Part shown: piece by piece, positions 40,801-51,378 of the stretch
How the letters are laid out: each line of letters starts with the position of its first letter
Numbering within the stretch: position 1 is the stretch's first letter
Source of the DNA: Diprion similis
Taxonomy: Eukaryota; Arthropoda; Insecta; Hymenoptera; Diprionidae
Length of the DNA stretch: 64,000 nt
Direction of reading: 5' to 3'
NCBI RefSeq assembly: GCF_021155765.1
Contig: NC_060110.1
Span: 16,080,001 to 16,144,000, forward strand
The notes under the pieces: generated by a model
Databases searched by the model: none
What the model saw: only the letters and a program-made list of their open reading frames with translations
Told to the model about the DNA's origin: nothing
Made by a program: the position numbers and the translations under genes

Positions 40801-41971
40801 AAACCTGAAAAAGCACATCTCCTCCAAGCACCGCACCAGCAGCGGTCCTAAATCGCAGCCAGACAGCCCGATGAGCGATATGCAGAACAGCCCCAACGGG
40901 TCTTTGAAACAAAACGATCAAAGTGGATACGAAAGTCACTCTTCGAGCTTAGAAGACACAATGCGGAACTCGCCGATTAGCCTCGTAGAAGAAAATGTCC
41001 AGAAGGCCACCCCGAATATTTCGACGAGCACCGACACTTCGCAGTCCCTGAAGACCTCCCCAGAATCCGGATCCACCGTCTCATCGTGTTCATCCGAATT
41101 ACCATTCAAGTGTCACCTTTGCGACGGCAGCTTTGCCGAGAGGCAGGACTGCCTGGAACACATCAAACACGAACATAGACCTGAGTACGAGCTTCTTTTG
41201 ACAAAAGGTGCGTTGGACATGGCTGCGGAAACCGAAAACCATCCCGAAGAGCAGCAACAACCATCCCAGCAGCAGTGCGAGGATGGAGAAGGTCAACGCG
41301 GCAAATTTCCAGATTACGCTAACAGAAAGGTAAATATTGGCTGTCAGTTAAAACGTATAAACTATACGGTGTTTCAGGCGTTTTCGCAAACGTTGTCACA
41401 CAGTTGCATGGCGGATAGTTCTCCGGTTAACCTAGAATTCTTTGATCTCTTTCAGGTGGTCTGCGCTTTTTGCATGCGCCGTTTTTGGTCAGCTGAAGAT
41501 CTCAGGCGACATATGCGAACACACACTGGCGAGAGACCCTTCTCATGCGACATTTGCCGGAGAAAGTTTACTCTGAAGCATAGCATGCTGCGACACCGCA
41601 AGAAGCACGACTCTGTTCGTTCCTCGATTTACACAGGTGCCAGCGGGGACGAGGAAGCCTCCCCGACAACGCCGATAAACAGTAATAGTAACAGTAACAA
41701 TGCGATTAAAACACAGGAGTCGACAACCGGTCGTAACGCGGTACCAGGAACCGCGACTCCCGTGCGATTTGATGCCCATCAAAAATTGACTAGCCTGTCC
41801 GGCAAACTTACGGGTGTCCGACATAACAACAATCACATTGATGGCACAGACGACAACGACTTGATATCAAATCTTTTGGGCATTAGAGACAAAACGATTA
41901 TTGACAGGGTTTTGCAAGGGTCTCCTGATGACGCAGCCAAGATACTTGGTGTTAAAAGTGGTCAAGAATGA
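34850..41971 (+). CDS. peb: pebbled/hindsight, RREB1-family zinc-finger transcription factor
   Basis: Coding exons 34850-34901, 36091-36161, 36845-41329 and 41456-41971 join in phase to about 1707 residues; the exon holding the start begins at 34792. I count 16 C2H2-type fingers: near residue 51, 88-133 (two, with the SSASSLDRH signature shared with human RREB1), 220-271 (two), 328 (atypical), 463-545 (three), 940, 1257-1307 (two), 1348, 1463, and 1537-1587 (two). A PLDLS motif near 731, with DALDLS just after, is the known CtBP-recruiting type. Low-complexity Pro-Thr-Asn repeats follow finger 10. In Drosophila this nuclear factor controls epithelial differentiation and germ-band retraction. 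The first exon is open upstream of the ATG, so the N-terminus may be longer. The large exon could be read from a GTG at 36890, but that would cut off finger 1, so I reject it. The family call is firm. Confidence 0.93.
34902..36090 (+). other. pebbled intron between coding exons 1 and 2
   Basis: Donor GTGAGA at 34902 and acceptor GATTACAG ending at 36090 bound 1189 bases, phase 1. An open frame on the minus strand (35043-35492) and one on the plus strand (35711-36004) lack domains and are taken as chance. Confidence 0.75.
36162..36844 (+). other. pebbled intron between coding exons 2 and 3
   Basis: Donor GTGAGT at 36162 and a pyrimidine-rich acceptor (TTTCTTCTCTTTCAAG) ending at 36844, phase 0. 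Joining here restores the complete first zinc finger, whose cysteines begin at residue 51. Confidence 0.85.
39658..39711 (+). repeat. 12-base coding repeat in pebbled
   Basis: Tandem copies of a CCAACAAACCCA-like unit encode repeated Pro-Thr-Asn-Pro with one Ile-Ser variant, directly after zinc finger 10. In-frame units of 12 bases allow length changes without frameshift. Confidence 0.85.
41330..41455 (+). other. peb: stop-free 126-base intron in pebbled (possible exitron)
   Basis: A GTAAAT donor follows AACAGAAAG and a TCTCTTTCAG acceptor precedes GTGGTCTGC, so splicing joins Lys to the Val-Val-Cys that opens zinc finger 15. The segment is 126 bases, divisible by three, and has no stop in the host frame, so retention would insert 42 residues. 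The retained residues do not look like the rest of the protein, so I treat the spliced form as the main product. Confidence 0.7.
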
Positions 41972-42024
41972 AATATTTTATTGCACCGGAAATTATTTCA
42001 TACCACTACCACCACCACCACCCA

Positions 42025-42042
42025 CCCCCCCCCCCCCCCCCC
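42025..42042 (+). repeat. poly(C) run of 18
   Basis: Eighteen consecutive C about 55 bases after the pebbled stop codon, preceded by ACC repeats. In the mRNA it would be a candidate site for poly(C)-binding proteins. Confidence 0.9.
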
Positions 42043-42954
42043 TGCTCTCTTTTACCGATTCTCTCAGATGACAATTTTTTTGTTTTATTTTATTCTTGTT
42101 TAATACTTCTTTCATTCCAATTATTATCATACTTTGACTTTTTCTCTTATCTTCTGCGATGTCGGGACGTTATCAATATTTTCAGATTTTCAAGAAACTT
42201 TGAAAACTGTTCTTAAATTTTTCTTATTCACACTCGTGCCTTAATATTAGATCGTATCTGCTAATTCTGCGCTAACATGGAAGTCGCATTGTGTAGTTAT
42301 TCCTTAATTATTATCAATATAATTGTTTACCTCCGAATTATATTCTGCATGTGGATGAAAATCCGTTAGAATCAAGGCTTCAGTGATTCTATTTATAAAT
42401 ATAACATGTAAATGTCTTAATTTTCAATTTCCTTTCACGGGATCCGACGAAGAAAAACTTGGATAAAATTAGCTATCTAAAATAACGAAATCGAAATGTA
42501 TGTTCTTTCTGCGCGGTTTGATGACTAACTTTTCTATTTATAGATTTTTCACAATATACTATTATAAACATATAAATATACACCTACGTATTATATATTA
42601 TATACATACGTGAATGTACGTCTAACGATTGGTCGTGCTTAATATTGTATTATTACTACTATTATCGCTATTATTATCAATACTACTACTGCACTGTTGT
42701 TGGATTGTACGATTATGTATTAGTGTGCCACTGTGAAGTGTCTCATTTGGAGATGCTGTGGGGCCTTACCTTGTGGCGAGGTCCGAAGGATCGTTGGGAA
42801 ACCATGGCATCTTTAAAAACTGAATCAGCCATTTTTTGCAGTCAGAAGTATTGTTTCTGTCGGGCTGAGATAGATATATATATGTATATATATCTGGGAC
42901 CTATATAATATATCAACTCTTAAAATATCTCTAAACACATCTCAATATTATTAC

Positions 42955-42995
42955 ATATACATATACATTATATATATATATATACATATACATTT

Positions 42996-43028
<33 letters not shown>
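42955..43028. repeat. TA-rich simple sequence
   Basis: Several (TA)n runs separated by CATA interruptions, in the presumed 3' UTR. Confidence 0.8.
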
Positions 43029-43862
43029 CTAAATATAGGTAGACATAAATTTTCTCTTTTTTTCACTGTATTATATAGGAGTCAGTGGTTTTTTCGCAAT
43101 GGAACGTCGACCGTATAAATTGTAAAATTGAATTTGATGTTGCAGCGATGACTATGGTTAAATTACAACGGACGACGTTGCATCGTGAATAGTTGAGCCG
43201 CATTTTGATCCAAAGAAATCAATTTTAAGCAACGAATTACGGAAAGCCATATTTAAATTTTATTTAAGTGTCAGCTAACATATTGACGTTTGATATACGT
43301 CGCAGTATGTGGGTGCATTTTAGAGTGCCTTTCCAGCCAAGATATCTTTGAACAAGGAATCGGATTAACTTGGCTTATTTTCGTTAGTAAATTAATAAAG
43401 GAAATTAACTAAAGATAAAAAATAATTAGTAAAGTTTAGGTAAACAAGTCCGTCGTATATTGTAGTGTATGGTAAATATTTTATTGGTTTTTAAAGTAAC
43501 CACATACTTTCTAGTAGAGCATTGTATAATCGATATCTCATAGATGATTATTACTAATGTCATTAGTAATCGAATTGTCTCTTCAATTCTAGCGTAATAT
43601 TTTTATAATTATGCTTTACGTATAATGTGGATGAAGGAATTTTAAAACATTATGATTTCTGATTAAAATTTAAAGCAAAAAGTAACATAATATTTTTGAC
43701 GATCTTTTGAAGCAATCGACCAAGTATTGTTTTCATTAGAGAAAAATTATTAAAAAAAAACAAAACCATACAAAAAAAAAAACGTAAAAACGGGAAAAAA
43801 GTAAAACTAAAACGCAATATAAGTAAGTCATTTTAATACATTTAATTGATTTATATACATAC

Positions 43863-43921
43863 ATATAAATATTTATATGTATATATATATAAATATGTAT
43901 AACATATATAAATATTTATAT
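43863..43921. repeat. two copies of a 16-base AT palindrome
   Basis: The perfect palindrome ATATAAATATTTATAT occurs at 43863-43878 and 43906-43921, embedded in TA-rich sequence. Confidence 0.8.
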
Positions 43922-44210
43922 GTATATACATATACACATATATATATATTTTTTTTGTTGTCCAAGCGTTACTTGTAACGTATATATTATTGATAGTTTA
44001 TTTTAAATGCCGTAAAATAAAAATGTATTGTGGTATTTGAAATGCAATGAAACCAAATAGAGGCTACCCGATGTGTAACCGTGTTTTGTGAAATGCGATG
44101 CCACTGAAGGGCATGCGATCTCGGGGCAGTCGAGCCCCCAGCCCGAATAACTTAAAGTTGTTTAAACTTAACATTAGTAGGTTATGAATTATTAAGTAAA
44201 AAATAAATTT

Positions 44211-45690
44211 GTCCATTTCTTATTTCTTCTTTAGCTAAGGATATTTATTCCGTTTGCATTAGACATGGTTATAAACTGTTGTGTAAACACCTTTAATCTC
44301 CGAGAGTTTTAGTTGGCACTCGGGCTTCAAGACTATACATACCCATTATATAACATACGTGGCGCGCACACACTCACACACTTTGACGAATGTGTAGTGA
44401 TTTAAAAATTTACCTCTCAACTAGAGTTTGAATGAGCGCACTACACATACAATATATCACTCGCTACGTATTAAAAACGTTATATCTTGGATATAATAAG
44501 TACTTAAATTAGAGATTTGAAATAGACAAAATTATTTATGTAATGTCTGAATGTGGACTGTGCGATTTTATCTGATAAAAATAAGAAACTATTATTATAC
44601 TAATGTTGTAGATGATTGCCTTGTACCTTTTCTCTTGTTTGACTATTAGCCAAATATACGAATATCTACTGTCAATGATTATCGAGTTGTCACGAATGTG
44701 AATCTACGAACATGCCTTCTCTCGCCAATTTTATCACTGTCAACTTCCGATTGTTCTAGTAGATCAAGCATAATTTTTCAAGCTCTGATGAAATCTTACA
44801 TCTGACCTTGCTTAGCTGGTATTCTCAACAACTTCATGTTCTTTAATATTTCGATCTACTACCAAACAATTATGTATTATTATCGAAATTCTAATCATTC
44901 AACAACGATTGTAATTCCTCATTGATCGACCATCGTTTAGTGATTATTGAAGTTATCTGCGAACGATTCAGCAAAATTGCGAAATAAAATTGATCGAATA
45001 AAAATTGAAGAACAGAAAAATGAGATAATCTCACGTCGGTGAATCAAAAATGAAGTCACTGGTTTGGCACGCAAAATCATAGTATTTTCACATTATATGT
45101 ATTTATTGTCCAAGATAATGAAAATTATTTTTATAACGTGATCGTTCAGATTTCTGTAATTATAACCCACAAAATTCAAAACAATTATTAATCCGCCAAT
45201 TCTGACGTATTTATTTTGGTCAATTTGTTCTTACCGTCAAGCTGGTTAAATGACTGAAAATTTGAAACGGCACAAGTCCTATAAAATTCATCATTTTTGC
45301 GCATATGCTATCCAACTGATCGCGGAATTTTGTGATAATCCGTATGAATTTAGACTGGAGGTAAGCACAAATTTAACATCTTGTAGTGCACTGCCCCCAT
45401 GGAATAACCATATCTTAATGTGCTCACTTCTTCTCCCACAATGCTCGTAGAATTAAAATCCAGTAGCGGCTCATAGTAATTTTTCTTGGATTATTTGCTT
45501 CAGAAGGAGATTGCATGCACACAACCACCTTAAGCGTTGGTAGCCTATAACGCAACACAAAAGCCTTCTGGTGGATTGAATGAGTATATTTAGGCCCGTA
45601 GTGCACGCTGCAATACGTGTCTTCAACTTCTTCCAAAAAGTAATTACACCCACCCACAGATACAGCGACGTGGCGAGTTCAACGTCGAAG
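44211..45690. other. intergenic region between pebbled and Cdc14
   Basis: AT-rich with no supported gene. The last few hundred bases before 45691 should hold the Cdc14 promoter and 5' UTR; I see no TATA box. Short open frames at 45250-45450 (+) and 45424-45657 (-) have no recognisable features. Confidence 0.5.
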
Positions 45691-48600
45691 ATGGGAGGTG
45701 AGTTACTCTCAAATCAGCGAATACAATATCCTCGCTACTGTATAATTGAGATCACCTGATTTTAAAGGACGAAGCATCGTTTACAGCCAACCTGACGTAA
45801 CGTACGTAGCAGAATACATAAAAAACAAACTCTACTTCGCAACCCTGGCGGCAGGTCGAAGAGAGGCAAGGAGCTCATCGGATATTCACTTTTTCAATAC
45901 CGACAACGAGTTGGTATATAACAACTTTTATAACGATTTTGGTCCCTTGAATTTGGCCTGCTTGTACAAGTAAGCAACAGCCTCATATAGCTAGTTCATA
46001 TTCGATTTTAATGTTGATTATTCAATCGGTCACTCTTGAAAACAAGAAACACGCCCTTTACAGATACTGTTGCATAGTTAATGAGAAATTGACAAGTCCC
46101 GCCAACTGCAAGAAACAGATTGTCCACTACACATCGCAGAATCAACAGAAAAGAGCAAACGCTGCATTCTTGATAGCCTGCTACGCCATTCTCTACTTGA
46201 AGAAGTCACCCAAAGAAGCTTACAAACCCCTCATTGCAGCCAACGGGCACCCACTGAGACCTTTTCAAGATGCTTCGATGGGTGTCTCCATTTATAACAT
46301 TAAACTTCTAGGTAACATTCTCAACATCTTAAAAATGAGGTGTATGGTATAGTGTTGTTTGTAAGTAGATTTTACAAATAATAATCAATTGGTCGACGCA
46401 CTACAGCAATCCTCCCTTACAACTCTATTTGCTAAAGATTAAAGCGAAGCTTGTTCTTCAGCTGCAACGTGACAGCCTCGTGCGTGAAGATATATGTTCT
46501 AACGCGTCCATAATTTTGATAATATGATTGAAATAGAACACTCTTGAATTTACGCAGACTGTCTAAATGCTATCCACAAAGCAGCAGCGTTCGGTTTCTT
46601 TAATTTCGATGACTTTGATCTTGCCGAATACGAGAAATACGAGCAGATGCGAAACGGCGATCTGAATTGGATGGTTCCACAAAAGTTTTTGGCATTTGTT
46701 GGCCCCAGTACGGAAGTTGGATCGGTGTATCATCCGCCCGAGCGCTATCTCGATTACTTCCAGAAAAATAACGTCATAGCTGTTGTTAGACTGAACAAGA
46801 AATCTTACGAAGCATCCAGGTATCGCGAACAGGCATAATTTTGAAGCTGGACCATGTGATAAGCAAACTTTGAATGCCGATGAAATGAATGCAATGTAAC
46901 TGCAGGTTCACCAGAGCAGGAATCACACACTATGATATGTTCATGCCTGACGGTAGCGTGCCTCCCAAAAGAGTCCTGGACTACTTTTTGCGATTGGCTG
47001 AGACAACCGTTGGACCAATCGCTGTGCATTGTAAAGTATGCAAAATATGTTTTTGAAAGAAATTACTTTCAGAATGGTTTAATCTAACTGAGTACTGCAC
47101 CTATAATACTGTATAACAATTTATCCGCAGGCGGGCTTAGGTAGAACAGGATCTCTGATCGCAGCCTACTTAGTCAAACATTATCGAATGTCAGCGAGAG
47201 AAGCCATCGCCTGGATGAGAATATGTCGTCCTGGTTCCGTTATCGGGCATCAGCAAGCATGGCTGGAGGATATGGAAAGTATGCTTTGGCGGGAAGGACA
47301 ACAGTATAGGTATCAACAGTCGTGTAGACTTGTTGTTTTTAGTAGTGTACTTATATAACTATATGCTGCAGTTTACACATAGGGTTCTAATGTGTACAAT
47401 ATTTCGGAGTTTAAAAACATGTATGAAAAAATCTTGTTATACGGTCATTGTCTCATTGTCAGGCAATTCACCACTCGTTGTAAACCGTAATGGAAGTGTA
47501 TTCTTGACAGGTTGAAATACCACGGTGATGGAGACATGATATTACATCACAAGAGAGGAATTTACTCAATGGCCAAAAAAGTGGAGAAGCAGCTTGACCA
47601 GACTCATGCTACTGACCGTTTTAACGCTACTCATTTCAACAAATGTTTAGGCAAGTCGTCATTGTCACATTTGTCTAACATGTGTCCTCCACAATATGCA
47701 CCAACCGATCCCTGGAGACCGTGCAAGTTTTTAGATTATCATAACTAGTAAATCAGCATATCTGTTGAGGAAATGCATTGCTTTCAGCATCTGCAAATTT
47801 CGCTGTTCAATGTTAACAGCTGTCTGAACAATTACCATATTTCAGTGGAAAACAACTCTGACAGCGCAACAGACCTGGAACTACCAGTCATAGCGGAACA
47901 GCGAAGACACAACGTAGCTTTGACCAGAACGAGTAAACCAGGATTAGCTAGTATTCTAGGTACGAAAGCATTTCGGAGGAGGAGCATGAACTGTGGGAGG
48001 AGCAAATCTGAAAAGAATCACGGTTACTCTAAGACGTCAATTCTTCTCTGTGTGACAACACTTTAAGTGTTTTCAGATCTTATACCCTTGTCTGCTGAAA
48101 TTAAAACTGTCACCTCACAGGCCTTACTCGATTCAAAGCGATGCATCAGTACCACAAATTTCAAAATGTTAAAAAGCCTTTTCGCCGGAAATATCAATCC
48201 AATTGAATATTATTCGTACCGATGAGTTCAATTTATGTAAAACAGAAGCGCTTTGTTCTTTGAACGGTAGAAACCGATACATATTAATTTACTTACTCGC
48301 GCTAACTAATGCGTCGGAGAAATATTAAATCAGACTTGTGACTATTTCGGACGTAAATTCCTGATCTAGTTCCAATAGATTGAAGTTTTTCGGATTGTGA
48401 AATTACCTTACAAGAAAAACTACAGCTTTTCCCGGCTTGTAATCATGAGAGTTAGATTAGATTACGGTAAAAGCTCCCTTCTACAGCTCTTGAGTAACTA
48501 AATTCCCGTGCTCTGCTCTATAGAATACACGAATACTCTACCCGAAAAAGAATGATTCATTGCTTCGCCATTAAGTAATTTACATTTGATTTTTTTAGGT

Positions 48601-48858
48601 AAATTATGTACGGTCGGAAGTAGCACGCCCTTCAACTCCGAAAAAAATTCGCAAATACGACGAAAAGGAGCTTTAGATGCAGTGAATTACAAGCCAAAAA
48701 ACAAGGGCAACCTGCACTGCCTGACACAAGGAGACCGACTGAATGAGATAAAAATCAATCGTAATAAACTCTCAGTTAACTCTTTGCTATTCTCGAGGAA
48801 TAACGTCGCCCCGCCGCAGCAGTCTATCTCCACGAAGAGATTACATCGAAGGAAGTGA
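45691..48858 (+). CDS. Cdc14: Cdc14 dual-specificity protein phosphatase
   Basis: Nine coding exons join in phase: 45691-45697, 45768-45969, 46064-46311, 46558-46819, 46906-47035, 47131-47309, 47511-47650, 47846-47959 and 48599-48858, giving 513 residues. The first exon codes only Met-Gly and one base. The N-terminal domain starts [12 protein letters not shown]; the catalytic loop HCKAGLGRTG, with cysteine at residue 282, is split across the intron at 47036-47130, and the DGSVPP loop supplying the likely acid lies upstream. Cdc14 removes phosphate from CDK-type Ser-Pro sites and acts in mitotic exit, cilia and cytoskeleton depending on species. The C-terminal tail is basic and poorly conserved. 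The 47651-47845 intron uses a GC donor (GCAAGT); reading through it gives a different C-terminus stopping at 47748. The family call is firm; the last two exons are less certain. Confidence 0.92.
47651..47845 (+). other. GC-AG intron in Cdc14
   Basis: The exon ends TTAG and the intron starts GCAAGT, which matches the donor consensus except for C in place of T; the acceptor is CATATTTCAG. Splicing keeps phase 1. If unspliced, the frame continues for 32 codons to a stop at 47746-47748, so this site could switch between two C-termini. Confidence 0.6.
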
Positions 48859-48962
48859 AAATACCGCATGTTCAACGAGTTTAAAGGATGCCGAATATTT
48901 GCTATGTAAGAAAATAACTCCGGTCTCGTCGTTATGCAGATATCTCACTTGGACATTTACTA

Positions 48963-48968
48963 AATAAA
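48963..48968 (+). terminator. polyadenylation signal for Cdc14
   Basis: AATAAA about 105 bases after the Cdc14 stop codon, the first such signal downstream. Confidence 0.6.
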
Positions 48969-49079
48969 GTCTTATAGCATAATTAGCCTTATTGAATGGC
49001 CGTTGAATATTCAATAATGTAGTCAGAATATCAAGGTCATACACATTAAGAATAAAAATTGTACCGAATTAACTAAATC

Positions 49080-49120
49080 ATTTGAATTGAATATCTATTG
49101 AATATCTATTCAATTCAAAT
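49080..49120. repeat. perfect 14-bp inverted repeat (hairpin)
   Basis: ATTTGAATTGAATA at 49080-49093 is matched by its exact reverse complement at 49107-49120, with a 13-base loop. The 11-base unit GAATATCTATT is also repeated in tandem across the loop. It sits about 110 bases past the Cdc14 polyadenylation signal. Confidence 0.8.
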
Positions 49121-49393
49121 AGGTATTAAATTTTTATACAACTAAGTATCACGTGGGTTGATATCAATCTTAGCTTTGTCGTATCAACTGAAATTCATTT
49201 GCTCAAATACTAATGCGAGAAAAGAAATGATTAATTAAGTTCAGTCAATAAACTGCTTTCCTCGTTTCAGTGATTTCGTTTGATCATAATCATAGTGCGC
49301 AAGAATAAGAATTCACAATTGTTCGATCAAAGGCATATATACTAAAAACAAAAGGTTTAAATATTATTCCTAACAACTATGTCCTATCGATAT

Positions 49394-49867
49394 TTATTGT
49401 CTAAGTCTAGCTGCGTCGATGTATGGAAATGAATTCTGAACAATCTCAACTATCACTTCAATAATTTTCATTCCTCTCATGATTGAAACTATCACCAAAA
49501 TTATTCCGACGATAAATGATGAAGTCGAGATAACAAACGCACCAAAATCGATCGAAATAAATAAAAAAAATGTGGAAATCTTGACATCATTGTTGCAGGA
49601 TTTTGTTGGACTACTTTCAAACAATAATTTTACCATGATGAAAAAAAATAGTAACAGTGTGGTCAAATCTAACCCGGCATATCTGTCGCTCGTAGTCAAC
49701 GTGTCGGAGGAAACGAGAAATATTTCCGTCGGTACAAGATCTGCAAGCTGACCATGCCGGTACGGCAACATGCATATTGACCTGTTGTTCATACAGATCT
49801 CATGTCGGTAGCTCGCATTTAAATTTTTCTGATGCGTGAACTCCGACAAGAGTTGCTCTATTATCAT
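49394..49867 (-). CDS. possible single-exon two-span membrane protein, unrecognised
   Basis: An intronless frame of 157 codons; an in-frame TAG five codons upstream supports the ATG at 49867. Residues about 67-83 and 99-130 are strongly hydrophobic, separated by a short polar loop, while residues 1-60 are polar with four Cys/His-rich spots. The stop codon overlaps AATAAA (49392-49397), so the mRNA could end right after it. The ATG lies 292 bases from the divergent MESD start, an arrangement common for real promoters. I recognise no family. AT-rich DNA often yields hydrophobic frames by chance, and a 90-codon polar frame lies antisense at 49479-49751, so this may not be a gene. Confidence 0.4.
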   Translation of the reverse strand: MIIEQLLSEFTHQKNLNASYRHEICMNNRSICMLPYRHGQLADLVPTEIFLVSSDTLTTSDRYAGLDLTTLLLFFFIMVKLLFESSPTKSCNNDVKISTFFLFISIDFGAFVISTSSFIVGIILVIVSIMRGMKIIEVIVEIVQNSFPYIDAARLRQ

Positions 49868-50159
49868 TGGCTCAGGGCTCTACGGATGCTTTTGTGGATG
49901 CTTTAGATAATGGAACTTCCTAAGCTGCTAAGTGAGATAAGGTCACCGCTGATAGGTGACGTAGCGGTTCACCGTGGTGTCAACCGACATAGAACATAAC
50001 CTCAATCTTATAGTTACGATTAAATTTTAGTTTACGCTGTATATAAATATCAGAATTCCTTGCAAGTGATCTTTTTTTTTCGCAGCCCGTTTCATAAGTA
50101 CACAAAGTTTCCACTGTTCTGATACGCTGTATGCGTAGGTCTAATTGTGAATAACTAGC
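49868..50159. promoter_or_regulatory. divergent promoter region upstream of MESD
   Basis: The space between the MESD ATG and the possible membrane-protein ATG. It contains ACCGCT at 49945-49950 and its inverse AGCGGT at 49963-49968, with GGTCACC/GGTGACG elements around them, making a compact dyad. No TATA box seen. Confidence 0.45.
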
Positions 50160-51378
50160 ATGTCAAAAATGAAAATTATTACTAAGTTATGGTTAGTCGT
50201 ATTACTTATTTGCATTACGAATGCAAATTGTTCAAAGTCTGAGGAAAAACCTAGTTGGGCTAAAAAGGACATTCGCGATTATACAGATGCAGATATGGAG
50301 AGGTTATTGGACCAGTGGGAGGTTAGTTTTTAGTCTTCGAAAGATTTTTGCTGAATTTGTTTATGCAGCCACATTAGCAATCATAGAAACTGCCTGGTGG
50401 TTTGCACTTTATTTTAGAATACGATTGGCTGCTGTATACACTGCATAAAGCCATTCACATATCACCCACTTTTCTGAAATCATTTTTACCGTCACTGATT
50501 CATCTTTTAATTCACAGGAAGGTGATGACCCTTTAGAGCCAGATGAACTTCCAGAACACCTTCGTCCAAGCCCAAAAATTGACTTGGCTAAGGTTAAGCG
50601 GAGAATCATGATAGTGATATGAAATCAATAATACGGAAATAAATTGTCGATAATAATTTCACCTTCCTTATTTCACAGCTTGATATGACGAATCCAGATA
50701 ATGTCATTAAAGCAACTAAAAAAGGCAAAGGTTTAATGATGTTCGTGGGATTGAAGAAAGAATATTCTCGCGATGAAACTGAATCTATAACGCAACGATG
50801 GCAGACTGGCCTTCATAATAATCATGTAATTGCAGAAAGGTAATAATACCGCGAGAAATGATTGGTCAAGTCATTTTGGTAGCATTGCATAAAATAATTC
50901 TGTAACTGTTTGTATATATTTTTCTAACCCTTTGAATTGGCTTTGCTTCCATATGGAATCAAAACAAATTTCACATTACTGAAACCAGTCAATTCATCTA
51001 AATCATTTTCAGGTACATGATTGATGACAATAGAGCAATTTTCATGTTTCGCGACGGTGCCCAGGTTATTGATGCAAAAGGATTTCTCTTGGATCAGCCG
51101 GAATTGACAGAAATAACATTTGAAGGACAAACTTTTTATGGAAAATATAATAAAGAGGTATAAATAAAGGTCATTTTCTTTGTATGCACAAAGGCGCTTT
51201 TCAGAAAAATAGTTTGGAAATAATATACGAATAAATTACAAAAAATTAAGAGACGTTTTTCTTCCAGAATATGGCCCAAGAAATACCAGGTAAATCGAAG
51301 CTTAAAACCAAGAAAAAAATCTCGAAACCTGCTACAGAAACAAAACGTGAAGCAGCAATCAATAAAGATGAACTATGA
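50160..51378 (+). CDS. boca: MESD/boca, LRP-receptor chaperone of the ER
   Basis: Five coding exons, 50160-50321, 50518-50592, 50679-50839, 51013-51157 and 51268-51378, join in phase to 217 residues. Residues about 7-22 form a hydrophobic signal peptide ending near TNANC. The body carries the MESD-family features KKDIRDYTDADMERLLDQWE, then DPLEPDELPEH, KGLMMFVG and the RYMIDDNRAIFMFRDG region. The last four residues are KDEL, an ER-retention signal. In flies (boca) and mammals (MESD) the protein helps beta-propeller/EGF modules of LDL-receptor-family proteins fold in the ER, which is needed for Wnt co-receptor (arrow/LRP5/6) and yolk-receptor traffic. Length is close to the family norm. The C-terminal tail is lysine-rich, as usual for MESD. 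Confidence 0.95.

Larger units (their letters stand above)
41972..44210 (+). other. presumed pebbled 3' UTR
   Basis: AU-rich sequence after the pebbled stop codon, with an 18-C run at 42025-42042, long TA-rich tracts at 42955-43028 and two copies of a 16-base palindrome at 43863-43921. Candidate polyadenylation signals AATAAA occur at 44016-44021 and 44202-44207, among earlier ones. Where the transcript really ends cannot be decided from sequence alone. Confidence 0.5.
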
